A DNA stretch of 64,000 bases, taken from assembly GCA_024291935.2 (NCBI GenBank), contig CM044306.1, positions 22,837,501 to 22,901,500 on the forward strand, in the 5' to 3' direction. This stretch comes from Okapia johnstoni. Lineage: Eukaryota; Chordata; Mammalia; Artiodactyla; Giraffidae. The notes under the pieces were generated by a model, which saw only the letters and a list, made by a program, of their open reading frames with translations, did no database searches and had not been told where the DNA came from. The translations under genes were made by a program, and so were the position numbers. Shown here piece after piece: positions 54,501 through 64,000 of the stretch. Numbering within the stretch: the first letter of the stretch is position 1; the number at the start of each line of letters is the position of its first letter.

Positions 54501-57098
54501 GCTGAAGGCAAGAGGGCAGCCACCCCCCACCCCCCATCACTCGCTGGCCCCTGGTGGGGAAATGTATTTACATTTGCTGCTCCTCCTCAGGTTGGGCAGT
54601 CATCCCGTCGCAGACCCCACCTCCCTTGGTCCCAAGCACCCCAGTCTGGCTCCATTCTTGGGAGCCTACACCACCTCCCTTCCTTCCTCTGGGAACCCTC
54701 TCCCTGGAGCCCCTCACACAACTGTGCTGACCCCAGCTCTGCCCAGCGGTGTTGTTCTCTTCAGTTTGTCCTGCCTCCCCGCTCAGAATAGGCGTTTTGT
54801 TTCCCAGGGCAGGGCCCAGATGTCCCCAGCCAACCTCAAGAGAACATTCTGCCTGAGAAATAATCCCAACACTATCAGGGGAGCTTGTGAGTAGATTCTA
54901 GAAATGGCGAGAGGTAGACCAGAGGTGCGACCCTGGCCCTAGGGTCATGAGGTGGGAGGGAGCAAGCTCTCCCATGGAAGAGGCCTCTGTCCACCTTTAC
55001 TTGGAGGTATTGCCAACTGTCAGCTCTCTGTCCTTTGTGATCCTTGGAGAAAAGGGCCAGGACTGTTCATTTTGACTTACTTCTCCACTATCCCAGGGAC
55101 TAGCACATAGACCCCCACGAACACATTTGGTGCTCAGTTTACATGCATTGAATTTACTTCTGTCCCGAAGAGGGCAGGGAACGATATGGCAGTCACGGCT
55201 TGGAGGCAAGAGATAGTGAACGTGATGGGACAAGTAGAGGGAGATGGGACCCTCCGCCAGAGGGTCCTGGGACCTGGAAGAGCCCACGGTGAGGGTGGAA
55301 GCAGAACAGAAGGGCCTGGCAGGGAAACCAGGTCACAAGAGACAGCCGCAAGAGCTGTGAACACACTGCGGGAAGGAGTGAAGGATGAGCTGAGAACTAC
55401 CCCCACTCCCCCTCCAGAGATGCTATTTTGGAGGGAGAGAATATATGCAGTGCAGGGGGCAGGAGGGGGAGTATGCCAGCTTCCACAGGGGTCAGTGCAC
55501 CCGCTGCCTGCACTCTCCCCTCTCCCGGCCAGGGCCAGGAACCCCTTCCCTGCTCCCACTCCCACCCAGCACTTCCTAGCCCACTGGGAAATCTTGCTCC
55601 TTTGAGCACAGGAGGAGAAAGAAGGAGCCTGAAGATTTGCAGCTGGCTTCTTGGCACCCGCCTGAGGGTCCCCTGGGTCCTCAGACCTAGGGAGATGCTT
55701 CTATTTCCATTCCTGCCTTGGAATGAAAATGGCGGGTACAGTGGAGCACGGGGTGGGGCAGGCACCGCAGACTGCTCAGGGGGCCTGCGCACTTCTTGCC
55801 TCCAGCTCCGTACTTAGGAGCTCGGCATGGATCCCCCTCTAGCATCAAACAGGGAGTGAATCTGGTGTTAAAAGAGACCAGGACAGAGGCCTCTGCCCTC
55901 TTCCAGGGCCAGCTGGGTTCACCCACAAGAGGCCCAGCCCCTCTGGATGGAAGCCCGTATCTTGCCCCTTTGGACCAAGGAGGCTGGACAGGGGTCGGTG
56001 TCAAGTAGAGCCTTGCTTGGCATGAAGGGAAATTCCTGTGCCCCAGATCAACCTCTCTGAGGGGCCCTGACTCATTTTGGGATGAAGGCTCCAATGCCCT
56101 GCGGGTTTCTGTGGCGGCAGGGTGTGTAAAGAGCTCTGGGGACAAGGGGAGACTTTTGTTTTCGTTTTTGGAGCTTGACTTTTTTACTGCCTGAGAGCGC
56201 AGCTTCAGCTAAAGGAGCAAGATTGGCTTAGAGGGGAAGATGCTGGGCATGGCCACAGCAGAAGGACCGTTAGGTTAGACTTTAGGAAGAACTTCCTATG
56301 AAGACACTAGGGCACATTTCCTAGAGGAACCGAGGGAACCAGTTCCCTGAATGTTTTCCACAGTGAATCCCTTGCTCTCTCAGAGGCTGGGAGTTTGGGC
56401 CGGCGTCGAGGTAGTGCAGGACCGAGGCAGATAGAAGAGCAGAATGACCCATTGCCAGGGAGGAGACTGAAGGCTCCAGAAAGGAAAGATGAGTGTGGGT
56501 TCAGGCATCAGAAGACATATGGCCCCACACCAGACAAGGTGAGGGATTGGAGTGAGAAGATCACAGGTGTGAAAGCCTGTCTCTCATCTCAGTCCCTCTC
56601 ACACTGTCAGAGCATCATGCTCTTCTTCTTCTGGCCTTTACAGACCAGGGAGGGAAGGAGAGGAGAGGAAAGCAGCCATGGTAAACAGGCTGCTTCCCCT
56701 GTGCCTGGGGCAGGAGGCCTGCAGGACTTCTTGGCTGAGGGTGGGGAGATGGGATCGTGGAGCCAAACTTCCTGTGGCAGAGGAGCTGGGGGTGGTCAGA
56801 AGAGGGGCATGGGGATGCAGGAGCCTGTGTTATTATTCTGTCCGGGGCCCCCTGCTCCAGAGGGATGCCCACTCCAGGCTTTCAGCCCACAGTGAGTAGA
56901 TGGATGGGGCCAACTGAATGATCATCAGATCGTTCCCCCTTCCTGGGGCCCATGACCTTGTGAGTGTCGTGGGAGCTGAACTTTCTCACCCTCACCCCCC
57001 ACAGCAAAAGCAATCTGTGGATGGGAGGTGGGGGAGGAGGAGATGGTGTGAAGGAGATAGGTCACCCAGAAGCATGGGTGAGGGGCAGGGAAGGGGAG

Positions 57099-57113
57099 AG
57101 TGCCCTCTGGTGC
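57099..57113 (-). promoter_or_regulatory. CTCF-like motif, minus strand
   Basis: AGTGCCCTCTGGTGC reads GCACCAGAGGGCACT on the minus strand, matching the CTCF core CCASYAGRKGGCRSY at all positions but the first. Its orientation is opposite to the motif at 38763. Confidence 0.4.
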
Positions 57114-57394
57114 TGGCCTTTATGGTGTGCCCAGCACACACAGAGAGCTCACCTGGAGGATCAGAGAGCCCCCTGCCTGCCCTGGGAGTCCACTCCCTCC
57201 GGGCATGGCAGGTGGTTAAGCCTGAGGACAGAGAGGGGCCTGAGCAGGACTTGGCACAGGGGGTCTTGGCACAGGGGATTTGGGTGTCTCTGATCTCAGG
57301 CACACCCTTAGTCCCCTACAGTCGGCACATGTGGGTCTTTTCCCCACACTGGTCCTCCAGACTCACCCTGTCACACATAGCCCCAGATACACCC

Positions 57395-57620
57395 TTCCAA
57401 AGACCCAACTGCACACACACACACCCTTCCTCACTTACCAGGCTCCCAGTGACACCCATCTGCAGAGACATGCTTCTCCCAACATGCATGCACACACAGA
57501 GTCTCACAGGACCACAGTGCCACACAGTATGTCCCAGGTGCCACATGGACATGGACATGCACTGCCATTCATTCACACATGACCCATGTGGACCCCAGGA
57601 ACAATGTACACTAACACATG
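57395..57620. repeat. CACA-rich low-complexity stretch
   Basis: Includes 'actgcacacacacacaccct', 'gcatgcacacacagagtctc' and repeated 'cacatg/cacatgg' units. A diffuse, decayed microsatellite. Confidence 0.5.
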
Positions 57621-58670
57621 CATGAAGTCCCATATGCATATGCTCTGGGCTTTGCAGTTGACCCCATTACCCAGTGGTGTGCTGGTACATGTTCAACAAC
57701 CAGCCCTCCAGCTTGAGCTGCCACTGGGATGGCACTGAGTATTGGGGAGAGACCCACACAATCACCTCTTGCAAGCTGGTGCAGCCAGCTCTAGCCCACC
57801 ACCCCACAATCCTTTGTAGAAATCACATGCTAATCTTAACCACAGATGGGCAGCCCCCAGGAGGGCTGCACCTGGGCAGCAGTGACTCATTAGGGCAGCT
57901 TCTTTCCCCATGGGGGACCTCCCCTTCCCTAGCTTCTCCCACACACAACCCCCCTGCTCCTGTCCAGACCCCACTTCCTGTCCCAAGTGTGGAGGGTGAC
58001 GGTCCCCCCACACACCAAAGGTAATTCAGGCAGGCTTCCTGGAGGAAGAGGGCAAGGAGATGCTGCATGTTCTCAGGGAAGCTTGAAACCTCTGTGCCCA
58101 GCTGCTTCTGATCTGCATCTGCCCCCTTGCTTCTGGCCCACCCCTCATTTCCTGATTCTTCTTCCTGGTCATCAGGACTAGGAGTTGATCAATATTAAAA
58201 GCTGAAAAGGGAGAAAGTTTGCACCCTGTGGGGCAGTGGCAGGAGGTGCCCAGAGCCTGTCCTGACAGTGAGGACCTCTTGTTCTACTCAAGCTCTGGAA
58301 ATGTTGTATCACTTCTCAGAGCTTTTGCTCCCCAGTTAGGAAAAAGAAAGGAAGGGACTGGACCGGATGGTTTTAATTTCCCTCTTGGCTCTGACATTTT
58401 GGCATTCTATATTGCTGAGATTCCTCTAAAATCTACTCCCTTATTGCTAATCCAGATCTTTTCCTAGCTCCTGAGGGAAGTGATCAGATGTGGTTTGAGG
58501 TTGGATGAGGGGAAGCAGTGAGTGCCACAGCCCAAGGAGCTGGAGGCTGGGTCTGGGTATCCATAGGTTTGGATCTGGGGCCTGGCAGGCCATATTCATT
58601 TACAGGAACCTTCTAGCAGCCTCTGTTCACTTTGCTGTGACTCCTGAATTATTCCTGCCACACATATTAG

Positions 58671-58830
58671 AGGAAAAGGGGAAGGAGACAGAAGAGAGAG
58701 GGAGGGAAGAAGGAAGGGAAAGGAGGAAGGGAAGGATAAAAGGAAGGAAGGGAAGAAGAAGGAAGAGAGAAAGGAAGGAAAAGGAAAGGAAACAAAAACA
58801 AAAGGAAACAAAAAGGAAAGAAAAGAAAAG
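58671..58830 (+). repeat. 160-base polypurine tract
   Basis: Almost entirely A and G on the plus strand, built of GGAA, GAAGG and GGGA units, changing to AAAAC/GGAAAC and AAAAG units at the end. Only a few pyrimidines interrupt it. Open frames in it are artefacts of composition. Confidence 0.85.
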
Positions 58831-59549
58831 GGTTCACCTTGGATCCAGGAAGCAGCCAGCCTGACCAGTCAAGTTGCTGGGGGGACGTGGAGAGGATGGG
58901 GGAGGGCGGTGTTCCTGGGTGTTATGAACCCTTGCCCTGTGAATCTGTGAGGTGGGGGCAGTTCTGTGCCTTCCTGAGCTTGGACTGAGTTGTGCTAGGG
59001 CAGAGTACAGTGCCCCCACTCTGCTCCGTCACTGCCCCAGACAGGGGCTGGGGTCCAGCAGGCAGCCCACTCCTCTGCCCAGGGCCTCCTGCCACTGCAC
59101 TGCTGCTCCTTCTGAAAACAATTGAAACCACAAAATTGGCTTGTGGTTGGGTGAATATCAGTCACTGCTATTCAGCTTGGCTTCCTAGGATGACTAAGGG
59201 GGTTGTAAGCCCCTCCTATGAGCCCCCCAGATTTTCAGAGGCAGATTTGGAGAAGTGGTTTCTTTTGGAGGTTTTCACTGGAAGCTGAGCTCCCAGGTGG
59301 CAGGGCTGCAGTCACTGTATCCAGCATGACCGTGGGCCCGAGGTCTCGGGTGATCACCGGGTGGGGGGAGCTGATATCCCTGGGCTGCCTCACGCAGCAG
59401 CTTAGAAAAGACAGAGGCTGAGGGTGAGGACACTAGGTCCCCAGCAAGTCTCCTTTCAATCAGCCTGGGATTCCAGTTCCAATTCTCAAGAGAGCCAGGA
59501 GCCAAGATGCTGCTGCTGGTATGACTGACTGCAGTGGGTCCCCTGGGCA

Positions 59550-59670
59550 GGGCCTGGGTGCTGGGGCTGGGACCACAGTCTTCAGTTGGCGTTCTCCCAC
59601 CTCCCTCCCAGGTGGCTGTGTGACCTGGAGATAGTCCCCTCCACTCTCTGGGCCAAGTTCTGCTGGTGGT
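59550..59670 (+). repeat. Possible MIR fragment
   Basis: Only the core 'ggtggctgtgtgacctggag' plus 'tagtcccctccactctctgg' is recognisable. Confidence 0.4.
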
Positions 59671-59929
59671 CTTTCAGGCAGGGTGCTGCAGATGGGAGAA
59701 GCCGGGCTGAAATGGGAATGCCTAGCCCCTGGTCAGTGCCACCTAGAGTTTGATGGTCTGGAATTTGACAGGGCCTAACTCTCCATCCTTCTCAGAGTCA
59801 GGAAGAGACAATCCAGGTCATCCTGAGTGTGGGCTGGAGGTGTGTGGGTAAGAGAGTCGCTGTCTTTCTTCTGGATGTTGATACTTTTGGCCCCTTTGCC
59901 GACCTCCTCCTTCCTGCACCAAGGGAGGA

Positions 59930-60065
59930 GGTTGCATTCCCTCCTGTCAATGTTGTGTTTTGTAAAGTGGCGTAAAAGCATCCTTTCGAAAGTTTTGCTA
60001 TTTTTATTGATCTGTAACATCTCAGAGGAAGAAGTGCGCTTGCCATGCAAATCCGTGTCAAGACT
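59930..60065. promoter_or_regulatory. Candidate enhancer-like element with octamer
   Basis: A sharply AT-richer island in GC-rich surroundings, without repeat features. It contains the POU octamer ATGCAAAT at 60045-60052 and an AT core ('gttttgctatttttattgat'). A CpG-rich patch follows at 60330-60620. Conservation could not be tested. Confidence 0.35.
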
Positions 60066-60329
60066 AACCTCCAGTCTCCTTCCCCCTTGCCATCCCCCTC
60101 CCACCCCACCGCCCCACCACAGAGAATGTGGGAAGTTCCGGCTGAGCCTGAGTATACTCCAGAAACCCATCTGGGCTTCGGAAAAAAAAAAAACGAACCC
60201 GATCTGGGAAGCAGGAGGGTGGGTCCTCACCAGCTCGGTTTTCCCTTTTAAGTGACTCTATCACTAAGCCTCGATTTCCCCTTCTTGACATGAAAGACGT
60301 ATTCTTTCCGCGCTGACCGCTTGTGCATC

Positions 60330-60620
60330 TGTGATGCCCGTGAAAAAAGGAAACGGCAACCCTTCCGTGGACCCCTGCCGCCAGCGCGCCCGCGGTCGCC
60401 GCCGCAGTTCTGCTCCCAGTGCCCGCCCGCCCCCCCCCGCCCCAGTTCGGCCCTTCGATCTCTTTCTGACTGTCCACTGTCTCAGTTTCTCTCTCCGGCT
60501 TTCATTCTCTGTCTCTCCATCTCTCTTCCTGTTTCACTCCCTCGTTCTCCCCGCCCCGCCCCGCCCCCGGGCTGCGGGTGGGCGCACGTGAGTCCTAGAT
60601 TGCCGACGCAGACTTTTCTA
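60330..60620. promoter_or_regulatory. Small CpG-rich patch
   Basis: CpGs cluster in 'ccgccagcgcgcccgcggtc' and 'gccgccgcagttctgctccc', followed by a C/T-rich run and a GCGCACGTGAG E-box context near 60583. It may be a minor promoter or a regulatory island; no exon structure was found. Confidence 0.4.
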
Positions 60621-62639
60621 ACTGCCGCCTCCCTGGGATTCAATTTCTCCAAACTCATCCTGCCCTCATCCGGGGGGTCCGGGAGTGGGGTTCATGAGGT
60701 TCGTGTCTCTTTGAGCCTCTGACTAGGTGGAAAGGTTCAAGGTCTGCAGGACCTAGCTGTCACCTGTCCGGACCAGCTAAGGACTGGGGGTCCCCTAGAG
60801 GGACCAAGAAGGGCCGGTTTTTCTGCGAAGGGAGGGGTCTACCTCCTCACTGAATCCCTGAATCCCCCATTCTGTGGGGAAGCTCAAGGAGGGCAGGCTT
60901 CTCACTTAAGGAGAGGGAGGGAATATGGTTAATACCCAGGCTGCAAGGGGTGGGGTCCATATGGGCTAGACTTGTGATTCTGGGAGGTCTGGAGAGTATA
61001 TGGTGGACAAGGAACATGTAAATAACATACATGTGGAAAAACCCTGTGTCACTCACAGACACACCAGTGGCATGACATCTCCCCTCCTTCATCCCACGCT
61101 CACCCTTGGAGATTAAGAAGCCCACCCCCAATACCAGCTGTACAAGTGTGCATACACACACATACCATGCTCTTGCACTCACACACACATCCGACTACTA
61201 GAAGAGCAGGACGCAGGAGCTGGGCTGAATGAGGGGAGGAGAGGGGAGGGACAGGAAGGCAAGGTAGCCCCACCCCCGCCCCATGCCCCATGCCCACCGT
61301 CCGCCTCCTGCCTCCCGGTAATTGGCGAGGTCTCTGCCCCCTTGACTTTTCCCAGCTTCGAGGAAATACCTCCCTTTAGGGGAAAGCGAGATCGTGAGGG
61401 GAAGCAGGGGAAGCACTGACTCGGGCAGAGGCATGAGCCTGATTTTCCAGTCTGGGGCGGGGCAGAGCGAGGTGGCACTGGGGACGCCCGGGCGATGGGG
61501 CCTGACTCAGAGCCAGAACCACAGAACTCCGCTGTATTGTCGTCGGGGAACAAGAAGCCACCAGGTTTATAAGAAACTGCGATTCATCTCTGCCCCCTTC
61601 CACCCCTCTGCAAGGGATCACAGTTAGGCTCGAGGAAGAACTTGCAGTGCAGGGGAGGAAAGAACTGTCTCGGTTGATCTTTTGGGAAGGCTTCTCTGGG
61701 TTTGTTAAGGAAGGGTGGAGCGTTTCAGGGGGTCTAGATCTGGAGAAGGGTCTGGGGCCCACAATTTCCCCACACGAGCTGTCAGAGGAAGCCCGCTCCT
61801 CCCTCCTAGCCAAGAACAGGAGCTCTTAAGCCCCACTTGCTGTCCCAGAGCTACTGAGGCTACAGCAGCGGCTTGAAGAGGTCCCAGAATCACAGGCCAT
61901 CCAGGTGGCATGGAGAGGGGTGGGGCAGCTGTCAGCTCCAGCCAGCTCTGTGCCCCCGTCATGGCTACAGGCCTTGCTTCTCACAGGTCTCCAGGTGAGA
62001 AGCAAGATGAGAAGTGAGCACAGATTCTATTAGCAGAAGGGCAGAGCTGAGGTGTGATGAACCTCGGAGTGGGCAGAGAATGGGAGGCAGCACTGCCTGG
62101 TAGGGAGCATGCCCAGGGGTGCCCTCCTCCCATCTCTAAGAGCTTCCCAGGCCTCCTCCCCACTCAGACAGAATCACCAAATGACTTGGATGTGTGGCAG
62201 TGGGCCCAGTGTTCAGGGGCAGGGAGTTCAAAGAGTAAGGAAGGTCCCTGCTCCCACCCCTGGAAGCCTGCACCTGGAAACCAGAACTCCTGGCTTCTTC
62301 CTTCTGGACCCAATTTCCTCTACTGCTGCCATGCCCAGCCTGGCCTGCACTGTGTGGCTGAGCTAGTCCCTGGCCCTTTTAGTTCCTCAGTCCTGCTCCC
62401 CCACCCCCTTGCCCCATAAGTGGGATGGGCTTTGCTGAGTAATGGAGCTCAGTTCTGCAGGGTCATCAGACAGGACACTAGGAATGACTTCCCAAAGACA
62501 GAGGAACACACACTAGGGTGACCTGGGGTGGCCCTCAGGTCTTGCCTTTCTCCAGAGGGAGGGGAAGGACTCTGAGCCAGAATTGGTTGAGTAGGATCCT
62601 TGTGAGCAGAGAAGGATAGGGGATAAAAATAGCTGAGAG

Positions 62640-62890
62640 CCTGGGGAAGTCAAATCACCCTGTGAGCATCAGTTTCCTCATCTGTAAAATGAAGAACCTT
62701 AGTATCCTCTTTACAGGTGAGGTCATGGGAAGGGAAGTGTGCAAGCATAAGGGTTCAGTGTGGGGTCACCAGCTTGACAATGTACTTAACCTTTCTATGC
62801 CCCAGTTTTCTTGTCTGCAAAATGGGTACAGTGATCCCTGCCCCACTGACCTTTCAGTGTTGTGGAGCTTAATGAAATCAAAGGTGTGAA
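62640..62890 (+). repeat. MIR-like fragments
   Basis: Two MIR core phrases: 'gcatcagtttcctcatctgt' near 62670 and 'gtacttaacctttctatgcc' with a 'gtctgcaaaatgggtacagt' segment near 62785-62835. Confidence 0.6.
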
Positions 62891-63117
62891 TTGCCTGGGA
62901 GTGTTCTCTTTTTTCATTCTCTGTGCCCCCAAGCAGCAGTGGGATTATTAGGAAGAACTCGGGTTTTTCCAGTTTCCAACTTGCTGGGAGTCAACAGACA
63001 AGACAAAGCACAAACTGGACTCGGCAGTATGTCCACGACAGCCGGAGCCTGAGGACCCTGGTACACAGTCCAATCCTGGGGCCCTGAGCCTTGGGTGGTG
63101 ATTTCAGGTCAGTATGC

Positions 63118-63120
<3 letters not shown>

Positions 63121-63184
<64 letters not shown>
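63121..63184 (+). repeat. (TG)32 dinucleotide microsatellite
   Basis: A perfect, uninterrupted run of 32 TG units. Its purity and length predict high polymorphism. The open frame on the other strand is made of it. Confidence 0.98.
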
Positions 63185-63187
<3 letters not shown>

Positions 63188-64000
63188 TGCAAAGACCATG
63201 GGCCCAGTATCTCTAACTCCAGCCACTGGTCCAGTTGCTGAGAACTTGCCCAGCCAAAGCCATCCCTCCCCAACCCACAGAACATGTCAGGTTCTGGTGC
63301 CACTGGTTGGAAAGAAATGGAGGCAGGCATGAGGTGGGCAGGCTAAGGGCAGTCACACCAGCTTCACGACCGCTGTGGCTGGAGATGAGGGTCCAGGGGC
63401 TTCCAGCTGCCCATGGCTCTGGTAGAAAGATGTTAGCAGGACGCCTTGTGACACTTCCTGGGTAACTGAGGGGGATGGGCAGCAGCCAACAGGCTCCCGG
63501 GGAAATCTCAGACTACGATGTCAGAGCAGATCTGCGTCTGGTATCGTAAGTGGGGTTAAACTCAAGGTCAGATCTAGCCAATCCATTTCCGTGCCAACAG
63601 GGCTTTGGGTGCCATTGCAGTGGCTGGGACCCAGGCGTCCACTCAGCTGGAGATGGCTGTGCTCCTGCCTGCTCTGTCCCTCTCCCCGGACTTCCGCTGG
63701 CTGTCTGGGGATTTCTGCCTGTGCCTGGGATTTAGGAGAATGGAGTGCAGCACAGAGGGCCAAGGCCTCGGCTGTGCTCCCAAGTTGTGTGTGTGCTAAT
63801 CTTTCCATACTCCCAAGTTGGGGGATCTCAGAAAAGGGAATGAGACTGAGCTGCAGTCTGAAGGGCTGTGGGCAGACAACTTCTTAGCCTTAAGTGGATG
63901 AGGTGGGAGGTGACTCTAAACTGCTTAAACAGAGGGAATGCTCCCAAGCGTCTCAGGGCTTTGCATTATACAGTCCAGACTCGGTCACTCAGCCTTCGCC

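Larger units (their letters stand above)
51500..64000. other. Gene-free region, expected TBX21 upstream flank
   Basis: No exon of TBX21 or any other coding gene was recognised; the T-box and the TBX21 N-terminus are not visible. In human and mouse TBX21 is the next gene, in the same orientation, so this is probably its upstream regulatory space. It is poor in young SINEs. Confidence 0.65.

Noticed and set aside
58505..58864. 119-codon Lys/Arg/Glu-rich frame
   Set aside because: Simply the translation of the polypurine tract.
63109..63330. Frame with a long Thr-His repeat
   Set aside because: Translation of the (TG)32 microsatellite on the minus strand.
51500..64000. First exon of TBX21
   Set aside because: I looked for the TBX21 N-terminus and the T-box on the plus strand and saw neither; the gene must lie past the window if synteny holds.

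Overview
This window is mammalian nuclear DNA from a ruminant, almost certainly a bovid (cattle, bison, buffalo, sheep or goat). It has split genes with GT-AG introns, CpG-island promoters and long AT-rich introns. It also carries ruminant-restricted retroposons: Bov-A2 with (CTG)n tracts, Bov-tA, an ART2A-type element, a BovB LINE 3' end and CHR tRNA-Glu SINEs. The gene order matches the segment of human 17q21.32 and its bovine equivalent where KPNB1 is followed by TBKBP1 and then TBX21. I recognised both genes by reading the exons; no database was searched.

Layout. Positions 1-1950: intergenic, old repeats only. 1950-3520: CpG island with seven CCAAT boxes, the KPNB1 promoter. 2916-24452: KPNB1 (importin subunit beta-1), plus strand, 22 exons all located. 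24453 to about 27495: its long 3' UTR with several poly(A) signals. 27500-33480: intergenic, with MIR, L2, a BovB 3' end and a short Tigger1 copy. 33480-34560: second CpG island, the TBKBP1 promoter. 35871-50081: TBKBP1 (TBK1-binding protein 1, SINTBAD), plus strand, nine coding exons. 50082 to about 51500: its 3' UTR. 51500-64000: no coding gene seen. By synteny this should be the upstream flank of TBX21; it holds possible regulatory elements, a long polypurine tract and a (TG)32 microsatellite.

The two genes are neighbours but work separately. KPNB1 is the housekeeping nuclear import receptor: it carries importin-alpha/NLS cargo through the nuclear pore and is unloaded by RanGTP. TBKBP1 is a coiled-coil adaptor for the kinases TBK1 and IKK-epsilon in innate immune signalling.

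Main points of interest. (1) KPNB1 exon 21 has one extra A, which replaces the last 22 residues, including Trp864, by one residue and a stop; an assembly error is likelier than biology. (2) CCAAT boxes at KPNB1 form pairs 32-33 bp apart, including a pair in intron 2 that may mark an alternative promoter. (3) TBKBP1 intron 8 is 183 nt with no in-frame stop, so its retention would add 61 residues. (4) TBKBP1 exon 6 has a NAGNAG acceptor. (5) A perfect CTCF consensus sits in TBKBP1 intron 5. I found no sign of a wholly new gene system; this is a conventional mammalian locus.
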